A stretch of DNA of 64,000 nucleotides from CALRWV02 sp943371965 (GCA_943371965.1 CALRWV020000009.1:54572-118571), one strand, 5' to 3'. Positions 1 to 9,585 are shown, counted from the stretch's first letter. Notes: generated from the sequence alone by a model not told the origin. Program-made: numbers and translations.

Positions 1-871
1 CAAATTCAACTGCCATATCAAGAATGACAGACCCCGGTTTCATGGATGCGATCATTTCTTCTGTAATTAAAACGGGAGCTTTTTTTCCTGGAATCAAAGC
101 GGTTGTAATTACCGCATCTGCGTCTGAAATATGGTTTTTAAGAACTGCCTGTTGATGTTTTATGAAATCAGCATCTGCTTCTTTTGCATATCCGTCTTTT
201 GCAGAAAAATCTTCCAGCGAACCCAGATCAATAAACCTTCCACCCAGACTTTCCACTTCTTCCTTTGCGGCAAGTCTGATATCTGAAACTTCTACAATTG
301 CCCCAAGCCTTTTTGCAGTTGCAATTGCCTGTAATCCGGCGACACCAGCACCCATTATTACAAATTTTGCAGGTTTGACTGTTCCAGCCGCTGTCATCAT
401 CATCGGAATTGCTTTTCCAAGTTCGTTTGCCACAAGAATTACGGCTTTGTAACCGGCTATATTGGTTTGAGAGCTCAATACATCCATACCCTGAGCTTTT
501 GTAATCCTTGGAATCGAATCGACTGAAATAACATTTATTTTTTTTTCTGCAGCAAATTTAACCGAATCAGGATTTGTCATCGGATAAAAGTAACTGACCA
601 GAAGTGACCCCGGTTTCATCCATCCCAACTCCTCATTTGTAGGTCTCTGAATTTTTAGAACAGTATCGGCTTCTTCGAAAATTTGTTTGTGTCCATTTAT
701 GATTTGGGCACCGGATTTTATAAACCACTCATCAGGAATGTGGCAACCTTCACCGGCACCCTTTTCAATCCCAACGGTTAAACCTTTCTTAACCATTTTC
801 AGAACAATTTCAGGAACAATGGCAATACGTTTTTCAAACTCGATATTTTCTTTCGGAATCATAACTTGCAT
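1..871 (-). CDS. pntA: NAD(P) transhydrogenase subunit alpha (PntA), C-terminus outside window
   Basis: Reading the minus strand gives a protein starting MQVMIPKENIEFEKRIAIVP with a Rossmann segment (VIMGAGVAGLQAIATAKRLG) and the following SDIRLAAKEEVESLGG. This is the NAD-binding alpha subunit of proton-translocating transhydrogenase, related to alanine dehydrogenase. It exchanges hydride between NAD(H) and NADP(H); pntAB partners would lie beyond base 1, so the gene is truncated only by the window. I chose ATG 871 because AGG lies about 6 bases upstream; ATG 883 in the same frame is an alternative. The conserved PGSLLVSYFYP segment separates it from lone alanine dehydrogenases less clearly, so alanine dehydrogenase remains a weaker alternative. 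Confidence 0.85.
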   Translation of the reverse strand, partial: MQVMIPKENIEFEKRIAIVPEIVLKMVKKGLTVGIEKGAGEGCHIPDEWFIKSGAQIINGHKQIFEEADTVLKIQRPTNEELGWMKPGSLLVSYFYPMTNPDSVKFAAEKKINVISVDSIPRITKAQGMDVLSSQTNIAGYKAVILVANELGKAIPMMMTAAGTVKPAKFVIMGAGVAGLQAIATAKRLGAIVEVSDIRLAAKEEVESLGGRFIDLGSLEDFSAKDGYAKEADADFIKHQQAVLKNHISDADAVITTALIPGKKAPVLITEEMIASMKPGSVILDMAVEF

Positions 872-1137
872 AGTAAGCCTCATTCATTTTTTACAAACAT
901 TGAGTATTTACTTTCAAGTGTGAATATAAGTTAATTTAAACTTTAGTATTGAAAGGATATTATTAATTATCAGTTAGTTAGATATTCATTAGTTCTTTAA
1001 TCCAATCAAATTTCAACGCCGGCTCAATTTTTATTTTAAGAATTAAATTCCTGTTAAAATTACAATTAAATACCTTTTTATCTTTTTATAAATTACCTTT
1101 ACAATGTTTAAAAATTATTAGCTTCAGGAGAAAAACC

Positions 1138-2523
1138 ATGACGACCAAAAACCAACTTCCTTCCCTGAATCCTGACCATTGCAAAGGCTGTCTCCGCTGT
1201 GTAACTGCTTGTAATCATGACTGCATTACTGAAGGAGAATCCATTAATCCACTCACAGGACAAATTCCTGTCATGCTGAATCTTGATGATTGCACCGGTT
1301 GCGGTTTATGCATTGAAGCCTGTCCGGAACCTTATGGATTGGAATCAGTTGAGCAAGGTGAGGAAACAGCAAAACCAGGTGAAGTAAAATCACCCAAATA
1401 TGAAATCAACTTTTCAATAGGCGTTCACAATAAAAAAATTCCGCTTGAACATATTGAACCTTTGGTTTTAAAGGGAACTTATGCCTCGGCAATAGGGGCC
1501 ATTCTGGCAGGATGTCGTAATTTTTACGGATACCCGATTACTCCGTCAACTGAAGGTGCAGAACTGATGGCAAAACTTCTTCCTGAAATGGATGGAATTT
1601 TTATTCAGGCAGTCAGTGAAGTTGCAGCTGTCAATATGCTGTATGGTTGTGGTGGAGCAGGAAAAAGATCTCTGACTTACACATCATCACCCGGTTTTAG
1701 TTTGATGCTGGAAGGTGTTTCTTATCTGATTGGCGCAGAAGTTCCTGCCGTAATTGTGAATTTGATGAGAGGCGGTCCCGGTTTGGGAAATATCGCACCG
1801 GAACAGGCTGATATAAAATTGGCTTGTCGCGGATTGGGTCATGGTAATACTCAGGCGATTGTTCTTGCGCCATCAACACCTCAGGAAATGCTGGATATGA
1901 CCATTCTTTCGTTTGACCTTGCATTCAAATACAGAAACCCGGTCATCATTTTGGGTGACGGATTCCTTGGACAGATGACTGGAAAAATCACACTTCCCGA
2001 TTATATGATTGAACCTGCCATTCCTGATTGGGCGGTTTACGGAGAAAAGAAATACAGACAAAACCTTATCACTTCAATCCAACTGAATGAAACTGATCTT
2101 GAACGCCATAACCATCACTTGAACAGAAAATACAGATATATTACTGAAAATGAACAGCGGTTCGAAACGTTCATGACCGATGATGCCGATATCCTCTTTG
2201 TTGCCTGTAATTCACCATCGCAAATGACAAAAGGTGCTGTCAGGGAATTACGGAAACTGGGAATCAAAGCTGGACTTTTCAAACCGCTGACACTATGGCC
2301 TTTCCCAATAAAAGGACTGGTTCGCCTGTTAGACCATATCAAAACAATTGTTGTGGTTGAAGCTTCAAACGGACAATTGGAAGATGAACTCAGGTTGGCT
2401 CTCAGTCACGCAAACTTGAGGTACAACCCCAATATACTTCACGTCAGAAGATTTGGCGGAATTCTTCCGCAGTTGAACGACATTATGGAAATTGCATTTA
2501 AACTGGAAGAGGTGGAAGTATGA
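1138..2523 (+). CDS. korA: 2-oxoacid:ferredoxin oxidoreductase, ferredoxin-fused alpha subunit
   Basis: 461 residues. The N-terminus is a two-cluster ferredoxin domain (C15-C18-C21-C25 and C52-C55-C58-C62), followed by a pyruvate:ferredoxin oxidoreductase-type alpha chain (YASAIGAILAGCRNFYGYPI, then a domain II near residues 340-440). The family oxidises 2-oxoacids with CoA to acyl-CoA, CO2 and reduced ferredoxin. The 2-oxoglutarate (Kor) or branched-chain (Vor) substrate cannot be told apart from sequence alone. AGGAG at 1126-1130 fixes the start. It overlaps the next gene by ATGA, so the two subunits are translationally coupled. Confidence 0.88.
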   Translation: MTTKNQLPSLNPDHCKGCLRCVTACNHDCITEGESINPLTGQIPVMLNLDDCTGCGLCIEACPEPYGLESVEQGEETAKPGEVKSPKYEINFSIGVHNKKIPLEHIEPLVLKGTYASAIGAILAGCRNFYGYPITPSTEGAELMAKLLPEMDGIFIQAVSEVAAVNMLYGCGGAGKRSLTYTSSPGFSLMLEGVSYLIGAEVPAVIVNLMRGGPGLGNIAPEQADIKLACRGLGHGNTQAIVLAPSTPQEMLDMTILSFDLAFKYRNPVIILGDGFLGQMTGKITLPDYMIEPAIPDWAVYGEKKYRQNLITSIQLNETDLERHNHHLNRKYRYITENEQRFETFMTDDADILFVACNSPSQMTKGAVRELRKLGIKAGLFKPLTLWPFPIKGLVRLLDHIKTIVVVEASNGQLEDELRLALSHANLRYNPNILHVRRFGGILPQLNDIMEIAFKLEEVEV

Positions 2524-3935
2524 AAACTTCATTTTACCCCGAATTCAAACGTCATGCCGGTGGAGAAGGACTGAAAGCAAAATCAACCCATTACTGTCCC
2601 GGTTGCGGACACGGATTGGCACAGAAATTTATTTCAGAAGCCATCACCAATCTCGGCATTCAGGACAGAACAATTATGATTTCTCCGGTTGGCTGCAGTG
2701 TTTTTCTATTTTATTATATGGATACCGGAAATTCACAGGCAGCTCATGGCCGTGCACCAGCAGTTGCAATCGGTCATAAAACAGCAAACCCGGAATCAAT
2801 CGTTATCAGTTATCAGGGTGATGGAGATTTGGCTTCAATCGGTTTGGCGGAAATTATTCAGGCTGCACAGTTGGGTTTGCCGATTACCGTAATCTTTGCA
2901 AACAATGCCATTTACGGGATGACCGGCGGACAGTTGGCTCCAACTTCATTGGATGGAATGATCACCACAACAACTCCGACCGGACGAAAAGAAATCAATG
3001 GACATCCGTTGAGAATGGCTGAAATGATTGCCCAGATTGATGGAGCCATTTATGTTGAACGTGTTGCTTTGTATGATTCAAAACAAAGAATGAAAGCAAA
3101 AAAAGCAATTGAAAAAGGAATCAGGTTGCAGGTTGAAAACAAAGGATTTTCCTTTATTGAAGTGTTGTCTGAATGCCCGACTCATCTGAAGAAAACTCCG
3201 GCTGAAGCTCAAACCTGGATAAAAGAAATGATGGTGCCGCAGTATCCGCTCGGAGTAAAGAAAGACGCCATTCCTGAACATGATTTCCAATTTTCAAGAC
3301 CTGACTTTTCTGCTGAACGGTTTGCATCAGTTTTACACGCTCCCAACAAACCTGCTGAAAAATATTCAGGCAAATTCCCATCTTCTATTGATCATGAAGA
3401 TGTTGGAATCAAATTTGCCGGGTCAGGCGGAGATGGGGCACAAACAGCAGCATTGCTTCTGACGAAAGCAGCAATAAATGAGGGATTTGATTCAACCCAC
3501 ATACCAAGTTACGGACCGGAATCACGCGGCGGAACTTCCTATGCTGATGTCCATATTGCACAGACTGAAGTTCTTTCTCCATTGGTTTCTGAACCTCATA
3601 TTCTGGTTGTTTTCAATTCACCAAGCATGATCAAATTTGCACCGACAATCAGAAAAGGTGGTTTGATTATTTATGACAGTTCCCTAATTCATGATATTCC
3701 ATCAATTGATTCATCAGTCAGAACAATCGGCGTTCCATTTTCTGAAATTGCGCAGACAGTTGGAAACAGGATGGTGAAAAATATTGTTGCGTTGGGTGCA
3801 CTTCAGGCATCGGTAAATTTATTTTCTACCGAGACTTTTATGTCAATCATCAAAGAAATGCTGAAATCGAAAAAGGAACTGATTTCCATGAATGAAGAAG
3901 CGTTCCTGTTAGGCAAACAATCGGCAATGAGGTGA
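2520..3935 (+). CDS. korB: 2-oxoacid:ferredoxin oxidoreductase, fused beta-gamma subunit
   Basis: 471 residues. Residues 1-280 are the TPP-binding beta chain with the cluster-ligand motif YCPGCGHG (C26, C29), SPVGCSVFLFYY and the TPP/Mg motif GDGDLASIG. Residues about 285-471 are a gamma domain (FAGSGGDGAQTAALLL, SYGPESRGGTSYADV). With the ferredoxin-bearing alpha chain upstream, two polypeptides supply the alpha, beta, gamma and delta functions of the classical four-subunit enzyme. The start overlaps the korA stop. Substrate is probably 2-oxoglutarate or a branched-chain 2-oxoacid; this assignment is inference. Confidence 0.87.
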   Translation: MKTSFYPEFKRHAGGEGLKAKSTHYCPGCGHGLAQKFISEAITNLGIQDRTIMISPVGCSVFLFYYMDTGNSQAAHGRAPAVAIGHKTANPESIVISYQGDGDLASIGLAEIIQAAQLGLPITVIFANNAIYGMTGGQLAPTSLDGMITTTTPTGRKEINGHPLRMAEMIAQIDGAIYVERVALYDSKQRMKAKKAIEKGIRLQVENKGFSFIEVLSECPTHLKKTPAEAQTWIKEMMVPQYPLGVKKDAIPEHDFQFSRPDFSAERFASVLHAPNKPAEKYSGKFPSSIDHEDVGIKFAGSGGDGAQTAALLLTKAAINEGFDSTHIPSYGPESRGGTSYADVHIAQTEVLSPLVSEPHILVVFNSPSMIKFAPTIRKGGLIIYDSSLIHDIPSIDSSVRTIGVPFSEIAQTVGNRMVKNIVALGALQASVNLFSTETFMSIIKEMLKSKKELISMNEEAFLLGKQSAMR

Positions 3936-3952
3936 GGAAAAGCCGGGAAGGG

Positions 3953-3984
3953 AAAAGAAAACAGTTGAATTAATTGTTTCTTTT
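3953..3984. terminator. Stem-loop between convergent genes
   Basis: AAAAGAAAACA and TGTTTCTTTT form a stem with one bulge between the end of korB and the end of the minus-strand propeller gene. A- and T-rich arms would let it work in both directions. It is AU-rich and therefore weak. Confidence 0.45.
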
Positions 3985-4008
3985 GTGAAGCACATTCAAT
4001 CTGTTTCT

Positions 4009-6186
4009 TTACTTTACAAAAGTCATTTTTTTAATTTCGGAATAATTTCCAATTTTCAATTGATAAATATACATACCGCTTGGTAATTCAGATGAGTTAA
4101 ATTCAACTTGGTGATATCCTGATGTTTGAAAAGATTTTACCAGTGTTTTAATTTCTCGACCCAGAAAATCAAATACTATTATTTCTGCAAAACCACTTGT
4201 TTTAAGATTATAAGAAATTGTTGTTGAAGGATTAAATGGATTGGGGTAGTTTTGATTTAATGAGAAATTATTGGATTTTATCACTGTTTTTGATTTATCT
4301 AATTCATTTAAAATAATTCCTCCTTCACTAAAAAGAAACAATCCCTGACCATGTGTACCAATCCATTTATTGTTGTTTTTATCAACAGCAATTGATGTAA
4401 TGAAACCAAGATCACCACGATTATGAAAAGTCCAATTTTCTCCGTCTATTTTTGTAAGACCAGCTGAAGAAGTCCCAATCCATTTGGTCTCTTTATTATC
4501 TATTAAAATAGTTGTAATATAATTAGAAGTTAAAATTGAATTGTCAGTATTAAAAACATCCCACTTAGCATTCCCATCATATCTTACTAGTCCTGCATTT
4601 TTCGAACCAATCCATACAACTCCAGAATTATCTACATCCAATGAAGAAATATAATTATCAGTTAATCCTGAATTAGATGTATTATAAATTGTCCATAAGG
4701 TATCATTGAATTTTGCAACTCCTGCAGCATAAGTACCAATCCATTTATTATTGTCATTATCAATTGTAACTATTATCCCGTTATTTGCTGGAATACCAGA
4801 ATTTGATGTATTGTAATTTGTCCAACTAATATCATCAAATTTGTAAAGACCATTGTATCTAGTTCCGAACCATTTATTTCCAACTTTATCAATTGCAATC
4901 GAAGTAACACCTCCGGTAACTAAAATCCCAGAATTCAAATTATTATATATTTCCCAAACGGTGCCATCAAATTTAATGATTCCAAAAATCTCATCCATTC
5001 CAATCCAATAATTTCCATTACTATCAATTGCAAGAGAAGTGATATTTGAGTAAGGTAAACCAGAATTCAATACATTAAAATTTTTCCAATTTGTTCCGTC
5101 AAATTTTGTAAAACCACTAAATTCAATACTAAACAAACAAGTTCCATCGTTCTGTAAACTAATATTGGAGATACTTCCATCTGTTAATCCCAATTCAGAA
5201 ATGTTGTATCTTTCCCAATTGGTATCATCATATTTAATCAATCCATTATGCGTACCAATCCATTTAACATCATTTTTGTCAATGAATAAGCAATCAAAAA
5301 TACCTGAGGGTAGAATCGTATTTTTATAGTTATAAACAGTCCAATTAACTCCATCAAATTTCACAAGCCCACTGTCTGAAAGCATCCATATTGTATCACT
5401 ATCATCAATAGTTATTTTACTAATCATGTTTGTAGGAATTCCTGAATTTTTAGTGTTAAAATGTGTCCATTTAATTCCATCAAACTTTATCAACCCTTCT
5501 CCGTATGTTCCAATCCATTTATTTCCAAAATTATCTATAGTAACCGTATGTATATATGATTTTATTGCATTTTCTGGATTAGTTTGATTATAAACTGTCC
5601 AACCTTTGTCATCAAACATAATTAAACCATAATCACTGGTACCTATCCATTTATTGTCATTTTTATCAATTTCAAGAGATGTAAAAAATGTATTAATGTT
5701 ACTTATGGAAGGAAATGGACTATAAACTGTCCAATTTATTCCATCGTATTTTGTTAAATTACCACCATAATTTAGTCCATTAGTTATCCATTTAAAACCA
5801 TTTGAATCAATTGATATTGAATGAATATCAAGCCCAGGAGAGAGACCAGAATTTTTATAATTATAAACTGACCAGATTGTATCATTATACATTCCGAGTC
5901 CATAAGAATTATAGGTACCAATCCATTTAATTCCATTCTTATCAACATTAATGGATGAAATACTATTAGATGGTAATCCTGAGTTTACATGGTTGTAATT
6001 GATAATTTTGTTCGTTAATGTATTAAATCTAACAACACCACCAGTTGTTCCAATCCAAAGAGAAACTCCCTCTTGTGCGATACATTGAATATTATTACAG
6101 TTTGTATAATTCTTCCATTGAGAATCTTGACCAAACAATAAAAGAGATATAAATAAAAATGAAACTGAAAGGTTTGATTTTTTCAT
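4009..6186 (-). CDS. Secreted two-component-regulator-type propeller protein with T9SS C-terminal domain
   Basis: 725 residues. A signal peptide (residues 1-20, ending LLLFGQ) is followed by 14 repeats of about 43 residues with consensus NKWIGT..GL.KFDG..WT.YN..NSGLP.N.I.SI.ID, the Reg_prop blade. Fourteen blades make two seven-bladed beta-propellers. Residues about 640-725 are a type A sorting domain (NYPNPFNPSTTISY to KKMTFVK) that directs export through the type IX system. Unlike the Reg_prop sensor kinases there is no kinase or DNA-binding domain, so this is a surface or released protein of unknown ligand. Its DNA is visibly more AT-rich than the neighbours and lies just downstream of a recombinase gene. 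Confidence 0.85.
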   Translation of the reverse strand: MKKSNLSVSFLFISLLLFGQDSQWKNYTNCNNIQCIAQEGVSLWIGTTGGVVRFNTLTNKIINYNHVNSGLPSNSISSINVDKNGIKWIGTYNSYGLGMYNDTIWSVYNYKNSGLSPGLDIHSISIDSNGFKWITNGLNYGGNLTKYDGINWTVYSPFPSISNINTFFTSLEIDKNDNKWIGTSDYGLIMFDDKGWTVYNQTNPENAIKSYIHTVTIDNFGNKWIGTYGEGLIKFDGIKWTHFNTKNSGIPTNMISKITIDDSDTIWMLSDSGLVKFDGVNWTVYNYKNTILPSGIFDCLFIDKNDVKWIGTHNGLIKYDDTNWERYNISELGLTDGSISNISLQNDGTCLFSIEFSGFTKFDGTNWKNFNVLNSGLPYSNITSLAIDSNGNYWIGMDEIFGIIKFDGTVWEIYNNLNSGILVTGGVTSIAIDKVGNKWFGTRYNGLYKFDDISWTNYNTSNSGIPANNGIIVTIDNDNNKWIGTYAAGVAKFNDTLWTIYNTSNSGLTDNYISSLDVDNSGVVWIGSKNAGLVRYDGNAKWDVFNTDNSILTSNYITTILIDNKETKWIGTSSAGLTKIDGENWTFHNRGDLGFITSIAVDKNNNKWIGTHGQGLFLFSEGGIILNELDKSKTVIKSNNFSLNQNYPNPFNPSTTISYNLKTSGFAEIIVFDFLGREIKTLVKSFQTSGYHQVEFNSSELPSGMYIYQLKIGNYSEIKKMTFVK

Positions 6187-6301
6187 ATTAAATTTCTCGG
6201 ATAATTGTAGTAAACAAAAAAAAACATTGTTATTTTATCGACTGCATTTTTTTACAATGTAAATGAATCAATTAAATAAATGAAATTAATAAAGTTATTC
6301 A

Positions 6302-7207
6302 TTATTCCAGATAAACCATCGTATTTCTGATATCTTTATGTCCAAGAAATTTCTGGACTTCCTGAACAGAAAATCCTTCCTTCAATTTATTGGTGGCATA
6401 AGTATGACGGAAAGAATGACAGTTCAACGGTTTTTCAATTCCTGATTCACGTAACGCAGATTTAAGGGCTCGTTGAATTACAGTTTCAGTCAGGTGGTGA
6501 CGGCGTTCAAATCCTGATTTCGGATCCTTCACTCTTCTTGATGCAGGAAAAACATACTGCCAGTTCCATTCATTTTCAGCAGTCGGATTTTTGAGCAGAA
6601 TATTGAATGGAAGATAAACTTTCCCGAATCCTTCTTTGGTATCTGAGTCAAACAAATCACGGACTTTTGATAAATGCGATTTCAATTGATCAACCAGAAT
6701 ATCAGGCAGAACCGGAGTTCTGACAATAAAGCCTTTCTGGTCGCGGACAGTAATTTTCTTCTCGTTAAAATCAATATCTCTGATTCTGAGAGTCAAACAC
6801 TCAAGTAATTTAGTTCCGGTATGAAGCAGAAGTCCGGCAATCAATTTTTGTGTTGGGTTGAATTTTTCAAAAACAAGCTGCAATTCACCATCAGAAAAAG
6901 TCACTGGTTTCTGGCGGTCAGTTTTTGCCAGTTCGATTTTCCCGAATGGTTTTTTCAGAATCTCGGTATATAAAAACTTGATGGCACTTAATGCCTGATT
7001 CCGTGTTGCGGGTGAAGCTTTTTCCTCGGAATACAAATGGAAAAGAAATTCCCTGATATCTTCTCCTTTAAACATATCCGGATATTTGGTGTAATGAAAA
7101 GACTGAAAACGGTCAATCCAGTTGACATAAGCCTCAACAGTTCTGTCGCTCTTGCCGCGAAGACGCAAACTGTTTTTTACCGATCTGGCTATATCGTTTT
7201 GCTGCAT
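6302..7207 (-). CDS. Integron-integrase-like tyrosine recombinase, atypical active site
   Basis: 301 residues: a SAM-like N-terminal domain (1-95) and a tyrosine recombinase catalytic domain. Residues 191-240 carry the extra segment seen in integron integrases (EGFGKVYLP, EWNWQYVFPASRR, RRHHL), which XerC/XerD lack. Catalytic residues visible are K158, H264, R267, H290 and Y299. The first catalytic arginine, expected in the TG-x-R motif, is lysine (K133 in HTGTKLLECL). The protein ends two residues after the tyrosine, where the family normally continues. I found no convincing attI/attC array beside it. It may be a decayed or functionally shifted integrase. Confidence 0.8.
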   Translation of the reverse strand: MQQNDIARSVKNSLRLRGKSDRTVEAYVNWIDRFQSFHYTKYPDMFKGEDIREFLFHLYSEEKASPATRNQALSAIKFLYTEILKKPFGKIELAKTDRQKPVTFSDGELQLVFEKFNPTQKLIAGLLLHTGTKLLECLTLRIRDIDFNEKKITVRDQKGFIVRTPVLPDILVDQLKSHLSKVRDLFDSDTKEGFGKVYLPFNILLKNPTAENEWNWQYVFPASRRVKDPKSGFERRHHLTETVIQRALKSALRESGIEKPLNCHSFRHTYATNKLKEGFSVQEVQKFLGHKDIRNTMVYLE

Positions 7208-7307
7208 AAGGTTTTGTGATTTTTATGCAATATAGAAAAAGCGAATCAATTATTCTTCAATGGAGAATGAAGTTGGGATAAAAAATTATGGAAGGCATTA
7301 AAACAGA

Positions 7308-7349
7308 AAATCCTTCTGCAAAATTATTTGATTATTTGCAGAAGGATTT
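7308..7349 (-). terminator. Strong hairpin downstream of the outer-membrane protein gene
   Basis: Perfect 15-base arms (AAATCCTTCTGCAAA and its complement) around a 12-base loop, directly after the stop of the minus-strand gene at 7370. A run rich in T follows on the minus strand. Confidence 0.8.
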
Positions 7350-7369
7350 CAAAAATTCGATCCGTTAAC

Positions 7370-8071
7370 TTAAAACTTGAATGCAACTCCGATATGCCAG
7401 GTATTCATAGAAGTTTCTGATTTGGTAGCTTTGATTTCCCATTTCTCAGCAGTTGAATTGTAAAAAATATCATCAGCAGATTGCAGATACTCAGCTTTTC
7501 CGCCCTTTAGATATCTTCCTTTTAAATCAATCCAAATTGAAAAGTCTTTTCCCTGATATTCGCTTTCGTAAACTTTTGCCATTAAACCGGCTCCATAACC
7601 AATCGAATAAGTAAAATCGGACTGATTTGTTGTTGATGCCAACACATCACTTTGATTGCCTGTGCCGTTTTGTGATTTTGATTCTGTGGATGTGCTGAAA
7701 AAATTCCCACCGAGTAAACCTTCAACATAAGGAATCACAAATTCATTTGGAAATTGCAGTCTTCCAAGCAAATGAAACTGAAGCAAACTGTGAGTAACGG
7801 TAACATCTGTATTGATACCTTTTTGCGTTGTACTTAATGCTTTTTCAAAATTTTGACTTCCTCTTGAAAGATAGGCAATGTTTCCGCCAAGCATCAGAGC
7901 ATAAAGATTATAACCTCCATCAATAGAAATCCCGTAAATATTCTTGTCACTTATTCCTTCAAACTCATATTGAGGATTGGCGATTGTCAAATTGGCTCCA
8001 ACTGTAAATTGGGCAAAGGAAGAAAGCGAAAATAAAAATACAGACGCTGATATTAAAAGTAATTTTTTCAT
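7370..8071 (-). CDS. Outer membrane beta-barrel protein (OmpX/OMP_b-brl-like)
   Basis: 233 residues. Signal peptide at residues 1-20 (MKKLLLISASVFLFSLSSFAQ). The rest is alternating, aromatic-rich strand pattern ending in the terminal phenylalanine (GVAFKF) typical of porin-type barrels recognised by BamA. Length suits an eight-stranded barrel. A TACTTTTG box on the minus strand at 8094-8101 is a likely promoter and a strong terminator follows, so it is a single-gene unit. Specific function not recognisable. Confidence 0.75.
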   Translation of the reverse strand: MKKLLLISASVFLFSLSSFAQFTVGANLTIANPQYEFEGISDKNIYGISIDGGYNLYALMLGGNIAYLSRGSQNFEKALSTTQKGINTDVTVTHSLLQFHLLGRLQFPNEFVIPYVEGLLGGNFFSTSTESKSQNGTGNQSDVLASTTNQSDFTYSIGYGAGLMAKVYESEYQGKDFSIWIDLKGRYLKGGKAEYLQSADDIFYNSTAEKWEIKATKSETSMNTWHIGVAFKF

Positions 8072-8093
8072 TGATTTTCCTGTAAAAGTTTTA

Positions 8094-8101
8094 CAAAAGT
8101 A
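8094..8101 (-). promoter_or_regulatory. Bacteroidota-type -7 box (TACTTTTG)
   Basis: Matches TAnnTTTG on the minus strand, 23 bases before the ATG of the outer-membrane protein gene. Confidence 0.5.
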
Positions 8102-8237
8102 ATTTGTTTTGTTGAATTTTTAAAATAAAGATTCCATGAATTTATTTTAGGTGGTATTTTTTCAGATAATATTATTGTTTCCGAGAGTGGATTGCGGCAA
8201 TTCAATTGATTTTTGAAGATAATCAGGATCAGCGATT

Positions 8238-8723
8238 TTATTCCATGAATTTTGACCTGATATTTTCCATCCTTTTTCTATTGACGCCCAAATCTCCAGA
8301 GCCCAACCGTGAAGCTGACTTAAAATGAATCACTTTTGTGGAATCATCAAAATAAAACTGAATATCATCCTTAAAGCGCATTATTAAAGTTGTAAATTCA
8401 ACATGGATATAATCTGAATCATTTTTTATTATTTCCGAACCAGCCGAATTCATAATGACAGAGAGTAATTTTTCTTTGGCTTTTTCTTTTGATCCGGAAT
8501 ATGAAAATGGTTGAATAAAATGTTCTATATCAGATAGATCTGACTGTGAACACACACAGTTTGGTGTTGAAGGACAAGGAGCCAATTTACCATCATTTAC
8601 TCCCAAATTATCAGGTCTGGTTCCTGAGCAGCCTGAACTGAAAATCAGTATTGAATAAATAAAAATTGAACTTATAATATTTTTTAGTTTTGAAGAATAC
8701 GCAGAATTTTTAAAAGCGAACAT
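8238..8723 (-). CDS. DUF1499-family lipoprotein
   Basis: 161 residues. A hydrophobic segment (IFIYSILIFSSGC) ends in a lipobox cysteine, so it is probably a lipoprotein. Residues about 45-160 match the DUF1499 pattern: PCPSTPNCVCSQ near the start, IHVEFTTLIMRFKDDIQFYF, and the terminal SRLGSGDLGVNRKRMENIRS. Family function is unknown. It stands alone, with no close operon partner. The first methionine gives an unusually long n-region, so a later start is possible. Confidence 0.8.
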   Translation of the reverse strand: MFAFKNSAYSSKLKNIISSIFIYSILIFSSGCSGTRPDNLGVNDGKLAPCPSTPNCVCSQSDLSDIEHFIQPFSYSGSKEKAKEKLLSVIMNSAGSEIIKNDSDYIHVEFTTLIMRFKDDIQFYFDDSTKVIHFKSASRLGSGDLGVNRKRMENIRSKFME

Positions 8724-8786
8724 TTGGCACCAGACTTTGGTTAAGTTGATAACTTTTTTCGTTACCTGAATAAAACGAATTTTATG

Positions 8787-9575
8787 TTAACTTAATTCCG
8801 ATTTGAATACTGTAACTGCATAACCCGATAATTTAACTCTATCCCCAACCAAAGTAACTTCAATTTCTCCACCACGTTTTGATGCCTGATAGGCTCGGAA
8901 AGAAGTTTTGTTCAATTTTTTGTTCCAATAAGTTGCCAACACACAATGAGCTGAACCGGTCACAGGATCTTCACTCACCCCTACAGCCGGAGCAAAGAAC
9001 CGTGAAATAAAATCATACTCAGGCGAAGAAGATTTTGCGGTTACAATCAATCCACGTATTTTAAGCGTACTTAACAGGACAAAATCGATTTTCAGATTTT
9101 TTACAATCTCACCATTTTCAACTTCAACCAAAACATCAAATTGGCTCTTTCCGGTATAAACCAGTTTCGCACCAATTACTTTTTCAAGCATTGGAAAATC
9201 AGTGGTTTCTGTTTCAGGTTTTGCAGGAAAATCTAGTTCAATCTTCCCGTTTTTGAAATCGGCAGTAAGAAGTCCACTGAGAGTATTGAAACGTGCCTGT
9301 TTTTCTTTCGGAAGATATCCATAATTCCACAGAACATGTGCTGAGGCAAGAGTAGCATGACCGCACAACGCAACTTCAGCTTCAGGTGTAAACCAGCGCA
9401 ACCGGAATTCACCATTTTCAGGACAGATAAAAGCCGTTTCTGAAAGGTTCATTTCAAGTGCAACATTTTGCATCCATTCATCAGGCATTGGTTTTTCAAG
9501 AATGCAAACCCCAGCAGGATTACCTTTGAATATTTTTTGTGTGAAAGAATCGATTTGAAATAATGGAATTGGCAT
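8787..9575 (-). CDS. PhzF-family isomerase/epimerase
   Basis: 262 residues, the usual family length. It shows the N-terminal FQIDSFTQKIFKGNPAGVC motif, NLSETAF with the catalytic glutamate, the RWFTPEAEVALCGHAT motif and the second half-domain motif EDPVTGSAHC. The family folds like diaminopimelate epimerase and includes the phenazine enzyme PhzF, but no other phenazine gene is nearby, so the substrate is unknown. Divergent from the aldo/keto reductase across a 158-base gap with heptamer repeats. Confidence 0.87.
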   Translation of the reverse strand: MPIPLFQIDSFTQKIFKGNPAGVCILEKPMPDEWMQNVALEMNLSETAFICPENGEFRLRWFTPEAEVALCGHATLASAHVLWNYGYLPKEKQARFNTLSGLLTADFKNGKIELDFPAKPETETTDFPMLEKVIGAKLVYTGKSQFDVLVEVENGEIVKNLKIDFVLLSTLKIRGLIVTAKSSSPEYDFISRFFAPAVGVSEDPVTGSAHCVLATYWNKKLNKTSFRAYQASKRGGEIEVTLVGDRVKLSGYAVTVFKSELS

Positions 9576-9585
9576 GGTAATTAAT

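Noticed and set aside
162..923. Plus-strand reading frames over the transhydrogenase gene
   Set aside because: They are shadows of the minus-strand gene, with no similarity or ribosome-binding site.
7208..8237. attI/attC cassette array beside the integron-integrase-like gene
   Set aside because: I looked for GTTRRRY and RYYYAAC core pairs and saw no convincing pair with matching imperfect arms. The neighbouring gene is also in the same orientation as the integrase.
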